Origin: Nitrososphaerota archaeon
Lineage (GTDB): Archaea; Thermoproteota; Nitrososphaeria; Nitrososphaerales; Gagatemarchaeaceae
NCBI GenBank assembly: GCA_005877225.1
Contig: VBPK01000119.1
Location: 1-7,082, forward strand
Length of the DNA: 7,082 bases
Reading direction: 5' to 3'
Part shown: positions 1 through 5,636 of the stretch, in pieces
Numbering within the stretch: position 1 is the first letter of the stretch
How the letters are laid out: every line of letters starts with the position of its first letter
Program-made: the position numbers and the translations under genes
Notes under the pieces: model-generated
The model's database searches: none
Told to the model about the DNA's origin: nothing
What the model saw: only the letters and a program-made list of their open reading frames with translations

Positions 1-49
1 AGAGGGTTCGAAATCCATTCCGACCCACAGCTTGCAATTCTGCAAAACG

Positions 50-57
50 TATTTAAG
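50..57 (+). promoter_or_regulatory. Archaeal TATA box of the toxin-antitoxin operon
   Basis: The sequence TATTTAAG, preceded by a purine-rich stretch that could serve as a BRE, lies about 30 bases before the ATG at 84. With usual archaeal spacing, transcription would start near 78-84, so the mRNA would be leaderless or nearly so. This agrees with the absence of a clear SD motif ahead of the first gene. It is inferred from motif and spacing only. Confidence 0.55.
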
Positions 58-74
58 TAAGGATTTCCTTACTT
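55..74. promoter_or_regulatory. 20-bp palindromic operator candidate overlapping the promoter
   Basis: AAGTAAGGA at 55-63 and its exact reverse complement TCCTTACTT at 66-74 flank a two-base centre (TT). The palindrome overlaps the 3' side of the TATA box and ends 9 bases before the ATG at 84. This is the usual place for the autoregulatory site of a type II antitoxin. AbrB/MazE-type dimers bind palindromic DNA, so the antitoxin encoded just downstream is the natural binder. A weaker inverted repeat (TTGCA, ATTC, TGCAA at 32-45) lies on the other side of the TATA box. Confidence 0.65.
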
Positions 75-83
75 CGATTGAGA

Positions 84-371
84 ATGACCACGACCGGCGA
101 ACTGACGTTCAAGAAGGTAAAGGTCTCTGACAAGGGCCAGATTTCGATACCGATCGACGTGCAAAGAGAAATCGGAATAAAGAAGGGAGACGAGCTTCTC
201 TTGGTCAGGAAAGGGCGGAGGATACTCCTGGAGAAGCCTCAGGGGGTCCTCGAGTTGCTCGAGGAGGATTTCGCCGATGTACGAAGCATCACGGAAGAAT
301 CTTTGGGGCGGATTTGGCTCAGGAAGGACGAGGATGTCTGGAACCGGTATCTCAAGGAGAGAAAGAAGTGA
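84..371 (+). CDS. AbrB/MazE-family (swapped-hairpin) antitoxin
   Basis: This is the predicted antitoxin of a MazEF-like pair: a DNA-binding dimer that represses its own operon and neutralises the toxin next door. From the ATG at 84 it is 95 residues. The N-terminal ~50 residues show the AbrB/SpoVT pattern: KVKVSDKGQISIPIDVQREI, then a GIKKGDEL turn and a basic RKGRR beta-strand segment. The C-terminal half is acidic then basic (LELLEEDFADVR, ending WNRYLKERKK), as expected of a toxin-binding tail. A TTG at 78 could add two residues (M-R); ATG is preferred, and either suits a leaderless mRNA. The stop overlaps the toxin's GTG start (GTGA), which suggests translational coupling. The family call is firm; pairing follows from context. 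Confidence 0.85.
   Translation: MTTTGELTFKKVKVSDKGQISIPIDVQREIGIKKGDELLLVRKGRRILLEKPQGVLELLEEDFADVRSITEESLGRIWLRKDEDVWNRYLKERKK
354..360 (+). promoter_or_regulatory. Shine-Dalgarno deciding the MazF GTG start
   Basis: AAGGAGA lies inside the last codons of the antitoxin gene, 7 bases ahead of the GTG at 368. It supports starting the toxin at 368 rather than at the in-frame ATG at 314, which would add 18 residues with no family resemblance and overlap the antitoxin by 58 bases. Confidence 0.6.
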
Positions 372-709
372 TCTCCCAGCGAGACGTTGTGCTGCTATCG
401 TTTCCATTCTCGAATCTCCAAACTTCGAAAGTAAGACCAGCCATTGTCTTGTCGAATAATGGCTACAATCGCCGTTCGGAGGACTTCATAGCAGTTCCCC
501 TTACCTCGAACCTCAAGCTGAGGGACTACGCGATTTCTGTCACCAACAGGGAATTAGAACGCGGGAAGTTGATCGTCGATAGCAAAGCGAAGGTGGACAG
601 GGTATTCAGTGTTAGCCAGAGACTCGTCAGGATGAAGATTGGACGGGTGAAGACCGAGGTCCACGAGAGAATAACCGAGATCCTGTCCAATCTGATTGGT
701 CTCCAGTAG
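368..709 (+). CDS. MazF/PemK-family endoribonuclease toxin
   Basis: This is the predicted toxin of the pair, an mRNA-cleaving interferase in the cytoplasm. From the GTG at 368 it is 113 residues, the usual MazF length (about 110-120). Family landmarks are visible in order: an initial RDVVLLSFPFSN strand, the SKVRPAIVLSN strand with the conserved Arg-Pro that contributes to the active site, an EDFIAVPLTSN strand with the conserved Thr/Ser, and a later KLIVDSKAKVDRVFSVSQ segment followed by a KIGRV turn. The C-terminal helix reads ERITEILSNLIGL. The frame is intact and both expected catalytic positions are present, so the toxin is probably active. It overlaps the antitoxin stop by four bases and should be cotranscribed with it. 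RNA target specificity cannot be read from the sequence. Confidence 0.87.
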   Translation: MISQRDVVLLSFPFSNLQTSKVRPAIVLSNNGYNRRSEDFIAVPLTSNLKLRDYAISVTNRELERGKLIVDSKAKVDRVFSVSQRLVRMKIGRVKTEVHERITEILSNLIGLQ

Positions 710-791
710 GTAAGGTGCGCTCCCGAGCGGTCGACTCAGACCAGTCGTAAGTGCGTTCGTTCGAGACCTTCGTCACCCCGTTGTTCTATCG

Positions 792-1112
792 ATGACAAAG
801 GGTTTCGCTGTCGCGATTCAACCATCCGAACTGAGAAAAACGAAGGCCAATCCAAAATCGGGAAAACTCGTCAACACAGACCAGAGGGAAGAGGCGCTGA
901 CTGTAACCGAGGGGGAAATAGCCGCGCCGAGACATTCGATCTGAGCGAGGTGATGAGAGGAGCCACAGCGGGAAAGGTCGTCTGGAACACCGACTTCAAG
1001 CTCTGGCAGGGGTCCAGGCGAACATGCTGTACCCGCTGGTCACTGAAATCAGGAAGAGGAAGACCTCTCGCCGGAGCCCCCGAACCCGGCGGAGTTCATA
1101 GACAACGAGTAA
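792..1112 (+). pseudogene. Frameshifted remnant of an unrecognised gene
   Basis: No single frame is open here, but protein-like pieces follow one another in shifting frames. The frame starting with ATG 792 reads MTKGFAVAIQPSELRK and ends at a TGA at 942-944. The frame around 929-1012 reads AETFDLSEVMRGAT then GKVVWNTDFKLWQG. The next, about 1013-1050, reads GVQANMLYPLVTEI. The last, 1053-1109, reads EEEDPSPEPPNPAEFIDNE and stops at TAA 1110-1112. One jump falls in a run of four G's near 1011-1014, where one extra G would join KLWQG to VQANM. This suggests one gene of roughly 105 codons or more, broken by several small indels through decay or sequencing error. The first piece alone could be a 50-residue gene. 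I do not recognise the family. No recombinase or transposase motif is visible. The last 19 codons recur twice elsewhere in the window. Confidence 0.4.
1039..1112 (+). repeat. Dispersed 3'-end repeat, copy 1
   Basis: This is the longest of three related stretches (others at 2796-2839 and 5637-5709), all on the + strand. Read toward its stop codon it gives a VTE codon block, then EEEDPSPEPPNPAEFIDNE and TAA. Against copy 3 most differences in the shared codons are in third positions: GTC ACT GAA versus GTG ACC GAG, and GCG versus GCA. The stretch GGAAGAGGAAG is identical in both and lies the same distance from the PPNPAEF block. It also contains CGCCGG and CCGGCG arms (1069-1074, 1086-1091) that could form a hairpin, but that stem is not kept in copy 3. 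Confidence 0.65.
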
Positions 1113-1134
1113 GTAAGGAATCCAAGGCCACAGA

Positions 1135-1166
1135 GGAGTGGTTCGAATCCCCTCCGGTCATCACCA
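1135..1166 (+). other. tRNA-like T-arm and acceptor 3' end (fragment)
   Basis: GGTTCGAATCC at 1140-1150 matches the T-arm core of tRNA. A five-base stem AGTGG/CCCCT (one T:C mismatch) closes the seven-base loop, seven bases follow (CCGGTCA), and CACCA stands at 1162-1166. I find no matching 5' acceptor, D-arm or anticodon arm in the preceding ~80 bases, which instead hold the repeat's stop codon. This is therefore at most a tRNA 3' fragment, such as one left at the edge of an integrated element that used a tRNA gene as attachment site. Chance resemblance is possible. Confidence 0.3.
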
Positions 1167-1283
1167 ATCGATGCTGAAACCCCTTGTATAGTAACCCGTC
1201 GACTCTCGTGAAGAAAGGAGGGGCAGCATCTCCTGTCCAAGGTCGGGAGGTTCAATTCGCACGGCAATACTGACACCATGCTG

Positions 1284-1314
1284 GAACCTTATGGTTCGGA
1301 CAGGGGCCTTGCCC
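1284..1314 (+). other. Two adjacent hairpins upstream of the antiporter gene
   Basis: GAACC-TTAT-GGTTC (1284-1297) and GGGC-CTT-GCCC (1304-1314) are two perfect short inverted repeats six bases apart, about 120-150 bases ahead of the antiporter ATG. Neither is followed by a T-run, so they are not typical terminators. They could be part of a structured leader, a decayed structural RNA or a binding site. Apart from these, the remnant and the tRNA-like piece, I see nothing interpretable between 1167 and 1424. Confidence 0.3.
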
Positions 1315-1424
1315 GACTCCAGGTGACGATTGAGCAAAGCCGTTACGCGATCGATTTGGGATAAGCGTGCGGAACGTCGTTTCATGTCCCCGCATCCGAT
1401 GAAATTAAGAATCGAGTTTGCACT

Positions 1425-1431
1425 GGAGAGG
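1425..1431 (+). promoter_or_regulatory. Shine-Dalgarno of the antiporter gene
   Basis: GGAGAGG just ahead of the ATG at 1434 is purine-rich and complementary to the 16S 3' end; its GGAG core stands five bases from the ATG. It supports that start. A weak AT-rich element (AAATTAAG, 1402-1409) is too close to be a usual TATA box unless the gene is read from an upstream start. Confidence 0.45.
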
Positions 1432-1433
1432 CA

Positions 1434-2693
1434 ATGGCGGTGCAACCGGATTACGTGATATTCGGGCTGGTCGCAGGCATAATCATCCTGGGTTTCGGAG
1501 GAGAGCTCTTCTTCAAGAGAACGGGAGTACCATCATTCCTCTTCCTCATCTTCATCGGAATTCTACTCGGGCCAGTCCTCGGCGCAATTCCTGGTCAGCA
1601 ACTTCTTCCTATCCTGGGAACCGTTGCGACGCTCACCCTTATCATGGTAGTATTCTACAGCGGGATGGATACAAACATCAGGACCGTGGTAAGCGGTAGT
1701 GGAAGGATACTGCTGCAGGTGACCCTCTATGTCATCCCTAGCATCATTGTGATTGGTGTAATCCAGCATTTCCTCCTTGGTTGGGACCTGCTACAATCAT
1801 TGATATTCGGTTCGATCATCGGCGGAGAAACGACCGCCGCGGTCGTCATTCCGCTGTCTCGTTCCCTGAAGTTGGGTGACAAGACCATCACCTTCGTCTC
1901 GGTCGAATCCATCTTGAATTCAATCTATTCGATAGTCATATTTTCCGCATTGGTTGCGGCTTATCAGACCGGCACCACGAACGTTTCTGTGGCGCTGGGA
2001 ACGATAGCGTCAAAGTTCTCCGTCGGGATAATCGCAGGTGGAATCCTTTCGATCGTCTGGATTCTGCTGCTGGATCGCCTAAAGAATTACCCGTATACCT
2101 ATGTCTTCACACTCGGCCTAGTCTTCGCCACATACTCGATAAGTTTTGCACTGGGAGGGAGCGGAATCCTAGCTTGTCTGATCTTCGGCATCCTGCTCGG
2201 GAGCTACAAGATTCTGAACGGCTTTCTGCCCGGCTCTAGAGCCCTTGATATCGACCCCCTCAGGAAGCAGCTCACAGTCTTCCAGGGTGAGATTTCTTTC
2301 CTTCTGGAGACGTTCTTCTTTGTCTTCTTGGGGCTCACCTTCTCAATCAAAGCATCCACGATCCCAACAGACCTCGGAACAGGTCTGGTCCTGCTCGGGC
2401 TTCTGCTGGCCGTGAGGGTTGCAGCGACCTCTGTCTCAACCAGGAAATCCGAAATCGAAGCGGACCGGACCAAAATCATCCTTCTCTGCGCCCAGGGCCT
2501 TACGCCAGCCACTCTTGCGATACTCGCGCTGAACGCAGGTGTGCCGCTTGCCCCCGAGTTTCTTAACCTTGTCACATACGTCATCATCCTGACCAACATC
2601 GTCACCGCTGCGGCATCGCTTTGGATTGCGAGGAGCAATCCGCGATCAAAGAAAAGCGAGATCCTCCCTTTGGGCACCGTCCCTGGGAAATGA
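1434..2693 (+). CDS. CPA-family cation:proton antiporter-like membrane protein
   Basis: This is a 419-residue, very hydrophobic protein with about 12 predicted membrane spans, the usual size of the Na+(K+)/H+ exchanger domain. Family landmarks: GILLGPVLG in an early span (43-50), FYSGMDTN (74-81, the family's GL.xD region), GSIIGGETTAAVVIP (126-140, the broken helix of the transport core), VESILNSIYSIV (157-168), ETFFFVFLGLTF (292-303) and an intramembrane Arg in LLAVRVAAT (R328). In typical members the 157-168 segment ends in ND, TD or DD, and that Asp carries the ion and proton. Here the pair is N162-S163, so the Asp is absent. E132 or E158 might substitute, or the protein may have another role. 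No TrkA-N/RCK domain follows; the tail is short and polar. It stands alone as a transcription unit. Confidence 0.82.
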   Translation: MAVQPDYVIFGLVAGIIILGFGGELFFKRTGVPSFLFLIFIGILLGPVLGAIPGQQLLPILGTVATLTLIMVVFYSGMDTNIRTVVSGSGRILLQVTLYVIPSIIVIGVIQHFLLGWDLLQSLIFGSIIGGETTAAVVIPLSRSLKLGDKTITFVSVESILNSIYSIVIFSALVAAYQTGTTNVSVALGTIASKFSVGIIAGGILSIVWILLLDRLKNYPYTYVFTLGLVFATYSISFALGGSGILACLIFGILLGSYKILNGFLPGSRALDIDPLRKQLTVFQGEISFLLETFFFVFLGLTFSIKASTIPTDLGTGLVLLGLLLAVRVAATSVSTRKSEIEADRTKIILLCAQGLTPATLAILALNAGVPLAPEFLNLVTYVIILTNIVTAAASLWIARSNPRSKKSEILPLGTVPGK

Positions 2694-2730
2694 TTACGTG
2701 AGCTCTGTGTGGGACATCGTCCTTGGGAAG
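2671..2730 (+). repeat. Imperfect 20-base direct duplication at the antiporter 3' end
   Basis: TGGGCACCGTCCCTGGGAAA at 2671-2690, the last coding bases before the TGA, is followed 19 bases later by a 21-base copy at 2710-2730 with one inserted A and three substitutions. In the gene the first unit reads GTVPGK; the second would read DIVLGK in an open frame after the stop. It may be a small local duplication that moved or replaced the gene's original end. Confidence 0.45.
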
Positions 2731-2795
2731 TCTTCGACTCTCGATGATGATGAGAGATTGATTTTGTCGACGGATGACTGACGGATGTATTTTGT

Positions 2796-2839
2796 TCGCC
2801 GGAGCCTCCCAACCCGGCAGAGTCATAAACAAGGAGTAG
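2796..2839 (+). repeat. Dispersed 3'-end repeat, copy 2
   Basis: This is the shortest copy. Up to 2822 its codons read SPEPPNPAE, then one T is missing compared with the other copies (GAG TC ATA instead of GAG TTC ATA), then INKE and TAG at 2837-2839. Most differences from copies 1 and 3 are again third-position changes (CCT/CCC, CCC/CCG, GCA/GCG). It lies in the 213-base gap after the antiporter gene. Nothing resembling the upstream part of copy 1 precedes it. Confidence 0.6.
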
Positions 2840-2906
2840 TCGCGCCACTCAGGAATGGAGGGAACCCCAAAGGACCCCCATAGATTCGGTAGGGCGGCGT
2901 AAACTT

Positions 2907-3311
2907 TCAAGGTGCCATCTTCAAGTCGTGATTAGGATTGGGCTCTCTAAGCAGTCTTGCCGTTATGAGGATTAGCGGAATCTCTGCGGCACTATAGAAT
3001 AGGTGGGCAAGGTAGTGCGTCAGGGTCTGTGCAGGCGCAAACGGAAGGAAGTTCAGGGGGAGTACTGAGATAATGCCCCCGCCTACCAGATTCAATAGAC
3101 CCGAGCCAAGCAGCAGTCCCACGGAGGCTTGCTTAAAGGGCGAGAGAAGATAGGCTCCGAAAAGAAGAGCAGCTACGATCCCAGGAATGCTGTTCTCAAG
3201 ACTCAGAATTGTCAATCCGGGCAGTTCGATGGCGTTGTGTACGGCTTCTCCCAGCCACGAAAGCATTGTCGCTAGCGCAAGCATGAAGGTGATCCGGCCC
3301 GTACGGTTCAT
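2907..3311 (-). CDS. Small four-span membrane protein of unknown function
   Basis: From the ATG at 3311 the product is 134 residues, starting MNRTGRITFMLALATMLSWL. Four hydrophobic segments are visible: about 8-28, 41-65 (SIPGIVAALLFGAYLL), 70-95 (ASVGLLLGSGLLNLVGGGII) and 103-125 (LAHLFYSAAEIPLILIT). The C-terminus is short and polar (LREPNPNHDLKMAP), with basic residues at both ends. Between spans 1 and 2 is an acidic/His-containing loop (GEAVHNAIELPG), and span 4 has an Ala-Glu pair; polar residues inside the membrane hint at a binding or transport role, but I recognise no family. A TTG at 3335 would add eight residues; ATG is preferred. A weak TATA-like AATTTAGTA lies about 40 bases upstream on the minus strand. 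It ends just beyond the second repeat copy and is not obviously in an operon. Confidence 0.65.
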   Translation of the reverse strand: MNRTGRITFMLALATMLSWLGEAVHNAIELPGLTILSLENSIPGIVAALLFGAYLLSPFKQASVGLLLGSGLLNLVGGGIISVLPLNFLPFAPAQTLTHYLAHLFYSAAEIPLILITARLLREPNPNHDLKMAP

Positions 3312-3359
3312 GGATGAGTACGTACCCTCCCTCAAGAACAGGGCTCCAATACTAAATTG

Positions 3360-3374
3360 CTTACAAGGAGTAAG
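3360..3374. promoter_or_regulatory. Short inverted repeat upstream of the membrane-protein gene
   Basis: CTTAC and GTAAG (3360-3364, 3370-3374) are five-base complementary arms around AAGGA, some 50 bases ahead of the minus-strand gene and just upstream of its weak TATA-like element. It shares the AAGGA and GTAAG words of the toxin-antitoxin operator but in a different order. Chance is possible with arms this short. The rest of 3375-3472 shows nothing else I can interpret. Confidence 0.25.
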
Positions 3375-3472
3375 TATGTAATGAACATTAGGCCAGAGAC
3401 AGGAGGTAAGCCTTTTTCAAGAACATCACATCCAGCCTGCTTAACTCTCTCGCGATATCAGCGATGAGTCGT

Positions 3473-4390
3473 TCAGGCTATCTCTCTTTCCGCGAGTTTC
3501 TCTAAGATTCTCGCCACGACCTGAGTCCCCTTTTCACCATATTTTTCAGCCATCACGGCATTGAAAAGCTGAAGCACGATGGCACTTCCAGGTAGCGCAA
3601 GATGCTTTGCCTCCGCCACGCGCATTACCGATTTGAGATCTTTGTGCAGATGGGCGGCCTTGAATCCGGGTTCAAAGTCTCTTGCCACCACTCTCGGTCC
3701 TAAATTGATCAGGTTCCAGGAGCTGGCAGCCCCGTTTGTGAGAACTCTCAGAAGGTCTTTTGTCGGCAGGTCGTATGAAGAACCGAGGAGGAGAGCTTCG
3801 CATGTCGCCAGAGTGTGCAAAGCCACGGCGACCTGGTTACTGAGCTTTGTTGCCTGACCAGAGCCAGCTAATCCCATGTACACTATCTCCTTACCCATGA
3901 CCTGAAAGATGGGGCGGCATGCATCAAACACCTCCTTCTTTCCTCCAACCATTATCGTAAGCGTGGCCTCTCTCGCTCCCTTGTCTCCGCCAGATACCGG
4001 CGCATCAAGAAACTCCACGCCCTTCTCCGCAAGCTGGGAAGAAACCGAAATCGCGGTTTCTGGCGAGTTCGTGCTCATGTCTACAACGATCAGACCTTTA
4101 CGCGCAGATTCTATCACTCCGTCTTCTTGCAGGAGGACCTGCTCGACATCGGGAGCATCCGTCACCATGTCAATTACGACATCGGACTCTTGAGCAACAC
4201 GACTCGGAGATTCCGCTGCCTTCGCGCCTCTTGCGACAAGCTCGCTCACAGACGCCTTGTTACGATTGAATACGCACACAGAGTATCCCTTTTCCAGCAG
4301 GTGTAGCGCCATGGGCTTCCCCATGAGCCCGAGGCCGATGAAACCAATCCTTAGTTTGTCACCCTTTCTGATCCCACCGGATTCTGTCAT
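3473..4390 (-). CDS. 3-hydroxyisobutyrate dehydrogenase-family beta-hydroxyacid dehydrogenase, probably NADP-dependent
   Basis: The family oxidises beta-hydroxyacids, or reduces the matching semialdehydes or glyoxylate, with NAD(P) in the cytoplasm. The 305-residue length is typical (about 290-300). The Rossmann motif GFIGLGLMG is at 16-24. FNRNK (41-45) follows the second strand, and an Arg at that place usually marks NADP preference as in glyoxylate/succinic semialdehyde reductases. DAPVSGGDKGA (129-139) is the substrate-binding loop, GSGQATKLSNQ (176-186) carries the catalytic Lys182, and the KDL triplet of the second domain is at 250-252. All key residues are present. An 11-12 residue tail precedes the usual family start; the ATG at 4390 is chosen because the TATA box leaves a leader of about ten bases. 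The exact substrate cannot be told. The divergent luciferase-like gene may share its control region. Confidence 0.88.
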   Translation of the reverse strand: MTESGGIRKGDKLRIGFIGLGLMGKPMALHLLEKGYSVCVFNRNKASVSELVARGAKAAESPSRVAQESDVVIDMVTDAPDVEQVLLQEDGVIESARKGLIVVDMSTNSPETAISVSSQLAEKGVEFLDAPVSGGDKGAREATLTIMVGGKKEVFDACRPIFQVMGKEIVYMGLAGSGQATKLSNQVAVALHTLATCEALLLGSSYDLPTKDLLRVLTNGAASSWNLINLGPRVVARDFEPGFKAAHLHKDLKSVMRVAEAKHLALPGSAIVLQLFNAVMAEKYGEKGTQVVARILEKLAEREIA

Positions 4391-4422
4391 TATGTTTGTG
4401 AGGGGCAGCGCCGTGCGCCGAT

Positions 4423-4431
4423 GATATATTT
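4423..4431 (-). promoter_or_regulatory. TATA box of the dehydrogenase gene
   Basis: Read on the minus strand this is AAATATATC, about 33 bases ahead of the ATG at 4390. A start site about 25 bases downstream would fall near 4400 and give a short leader with no SD motif. It is the clearest AT-rich element in the divergent gap. Confidence 0.55.
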
Positions 4432-4472
4432 CTATCTCGATAACTGAGACTCCGTTGACTTGCGAGTTCTAG

Positions 4473-4545
4473 TTCCAAAAGGAATTTGGCCACCGTCTTC
4501 CGACTTAACAAAATCGGGCTAAGCACTATGATTCTCGGCAGCCGA
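4473..4545. promoter_or_regulatory. Inverted repeats in the divergent intergenic region
   Basis: The 274-base gap between the two divergent genes contains CCAAA-AGGAA-TTTGG (4475-4489), overlapping TTCC-AAAA-GGAA (4473-4484), and an odd palindrome TCGGC-A-GCCGA (4535-4545). The word GTTGACTT also occurs twice (4454-4461, 4604-4611). These could bind a regulator serving both genes, but each is short. No ORF in the gap looks coding. Confidence 0.3.
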
Positions 4546-4626
4546 ATTCTCATATCGTCGTGCGGCCGAAGAATGGAGGACAAGTGAGTTTCTTTGGCAG
4601 AGAGTTGACTTAAGACGTCGAATTTC

Positions 4627-4634
4627 TTTTTATG
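4627..4634 (+). promoter_or_regulatory. TATA-like element of the luciferase-family gene
   Basis: TTTTTATG within a T-rich run stands about 35 bases before the GTG at 4665, so transcription would start near 4655. The transcript would keep the purine-rich AAGGTGG (4653-4659) as an SD only if it starts slightly upstream. Moderate support. Confidence 0.4.
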
Positions 4635-4664
4635 CGCCAGTCGATGTAAGATGAAGGTGGTCGG

Positions 4665-5597
4665 GTGACTCCCATGCACGGTGAAGAAATCGCGATCGCG
4701 CTGAGGTCGACCGTAGTGGCACCGAGGACAGCCGTCGAGCTGGCGAAGAAGTTGGATGGAATCCGGTCCCTCTCACACATATTCATTCCAGAGGTCAGTC
4801 AGAAGGGTGGGTTCCAGTCACTTGAAATTAGTTCTGCTTGCCTCGGAGTCTCGAAACGGCTTCGCATAGGAAGCGGGGTTATCAGGATTCTTGAGCACGA
4901 CCCTGACCTCCTCGCAGCTCGGCTCCTAACCCTCCAGGCGCTCTCTGACAACCGATTCGTCCTTGGAATCGGGACAGGCAAGCCGGGCGGCGACCCTAAA
5001 AAGACAATTCAGTCGATGCTGGAACGTCTTCGTGCAACCAGTAACAGTTTCGGGAAGTCCGTTAAGGGCTCGGACCACCTGAGGATGCCAGAGACCTTCA
5101 TCGCTACGCTCAGGAGGGGAATAGCTAAGGCGGTCATCGGCCATTCAGACGGCATCCTCCTCAACTTCTGCCCGCCAGAGTATGCGCGCGCCTTGATTGA
5201 ATCTGTCCGTAGGAATACGGGCAGACTCCCGATAGTTTCGTGTTACCTGAAGCTATTTTATTCGAGAAGGGAAGATTCCGCGAAGAGGATGCTAATCCAG
5301 GAATTCGTGAATTACAACGTGAATCCGAGCTACCACAAGATGTTTGAGTTGGCTGGAGTCGCGGATGAGATAGCCAGTGCGAGTTCCGTCTTATCTTCCA
5401 ACAGGGAAAAAATCAATCTTAGCGAAGGGCTGTTGAGGATTTCCCTCGCCAACCCCTCGAAAGAGGAACTCGCCCGTCACATCAATAGGTTCAGAGATGC
5501 GGGAGTTGACCTCCCGTGTCTTTACCCGTACTTCCAAGGCGATGAAGACGAGTCTTTCATGATGCGTAAGGTCGAGGAGATAGCGACCCTAAAATAA
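4665..5597 (+). CDS. Luciferase-like (LLM class) flavin/F420-dependent oxidoreductase
   Basis: The 310-residue length and fold pattern fit the bacterial-luciferase superfamily, which in archaea includes F420-dependent enzymes such as methylenetetrahydromethanopterin reductase. The best landmark is residues 59-107: an ACLGVSKRLRIGSGV strand, ILEHDPDLLAARLLTLQALS helices and the NRFVLGIGTGKPG strand-turn, the family's cofactor-site signature. An RRGIAKAVIGHSDGILLN segment (about 150-167) is the later barrel strand. The C-terminal AGVDLPCLYPYFQGDE gives the final strand. Between 100 and 145 the protein is shorter than many relatives, where the insertion would form the active-site lid. The GTG at 4665 has AAGGTGG at a suitable distance; an ATG at 4674 (three residues shorter) is the alternative. 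F420 versus FMN and the substrate are not determinable. It diverges from the dehydrogenase, so a shared pathway is possible but unproven. Confidence 0.8.
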   Translation: MTPMHGEEIAIALRSTVVAPRTAVELAKKLDGIRSLSHIFIPEVSQKGGFQSLEISSACLGVSKRLRIGSGVIRILEHDPDLLAARLLTLQALSDNRFVLGIGTGKPGGDPKKTIQSMLERLRATSNSFGKSVKGSDHLRMPETFIATLRRGIAKAVIGHSDGILLNFCPPEYARALIESVRRNTGRLPIVSCYLKLFYSRREDSAKRMLIQEFVNYNVNPSYHKMFELAGVADEIASASSVLSSNREKINLSEGLLRISLANPSKEELARHINRFRDAGVDLPCLYPYFQGDEDESFMMRKVEEIATLK

Positions 5598-5636
5598 GAT
5601 TGGAACCGATACGGGCACCAACCTCACCCGGCCTCG

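Noticed and set aside
1..27. A GGGTTCGAAATCC stretch at the left edge that resembles a tRNA T-arm with a following acceptor (ATTCCGACCCA).
   Set aside because: The flanking bases do not pair as a five-base T-stem (A:A mismatch and two G:T pairs), and the rest of any tRNA would lie outside the window.
314..367. Upstream ATG start for the MazF-like toxin.
   Set aside because: The extra 18 residues do not resemble the family, the SD sits before the GTG at 368, and the later start gives the standard four-base overlap.
792..1166. The remnant as a tyrosine integrase beside its tRNA attachment site.
   Set aside because: None of the recombinase landmarks (the R, HxxR and catalytic Tyr context) can be found in any of the reconstructed pieces.
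950..1177. A 75-residue open frame spanning the remnant, the repeat and the tRNA-like piece.
   Set aside because: Only its first part looks coding; after about 1012 it crosses the repeat in a frame that does not match the conserved tail and then reads through the tRNA-like segment.
1161..1445. Minus-strand frames (1049-1279 and 1161-1445) in the gap before the antiporter.
   Set aside because: Composition and residue patterns are not protein-like, and one is the antisense of the tRNA-like fragment and repeat copy 1.
2204..2910. Long minus-strand frames opposite the antiporter 3' end and repeat copy 2.
   Set aside because: They are antisense to a clear gene, Arg/Ser-rich, and have no recognisable domain.
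3405..3425. A CCTTTTTC tract in the gap between the minus-strand genes, considered as a terminator.
   Set aside because: The T-run is on the + strand, where no gene ends nearby, and for the minus-strand dehydrogenase it would be an A-run without a hairpin.
4359..4679. Minus-strand frame across the divergent intergenic region.
   Set aside because: It overlaps both gene starts and the promoter elements, and its translation lacks domain-like features.
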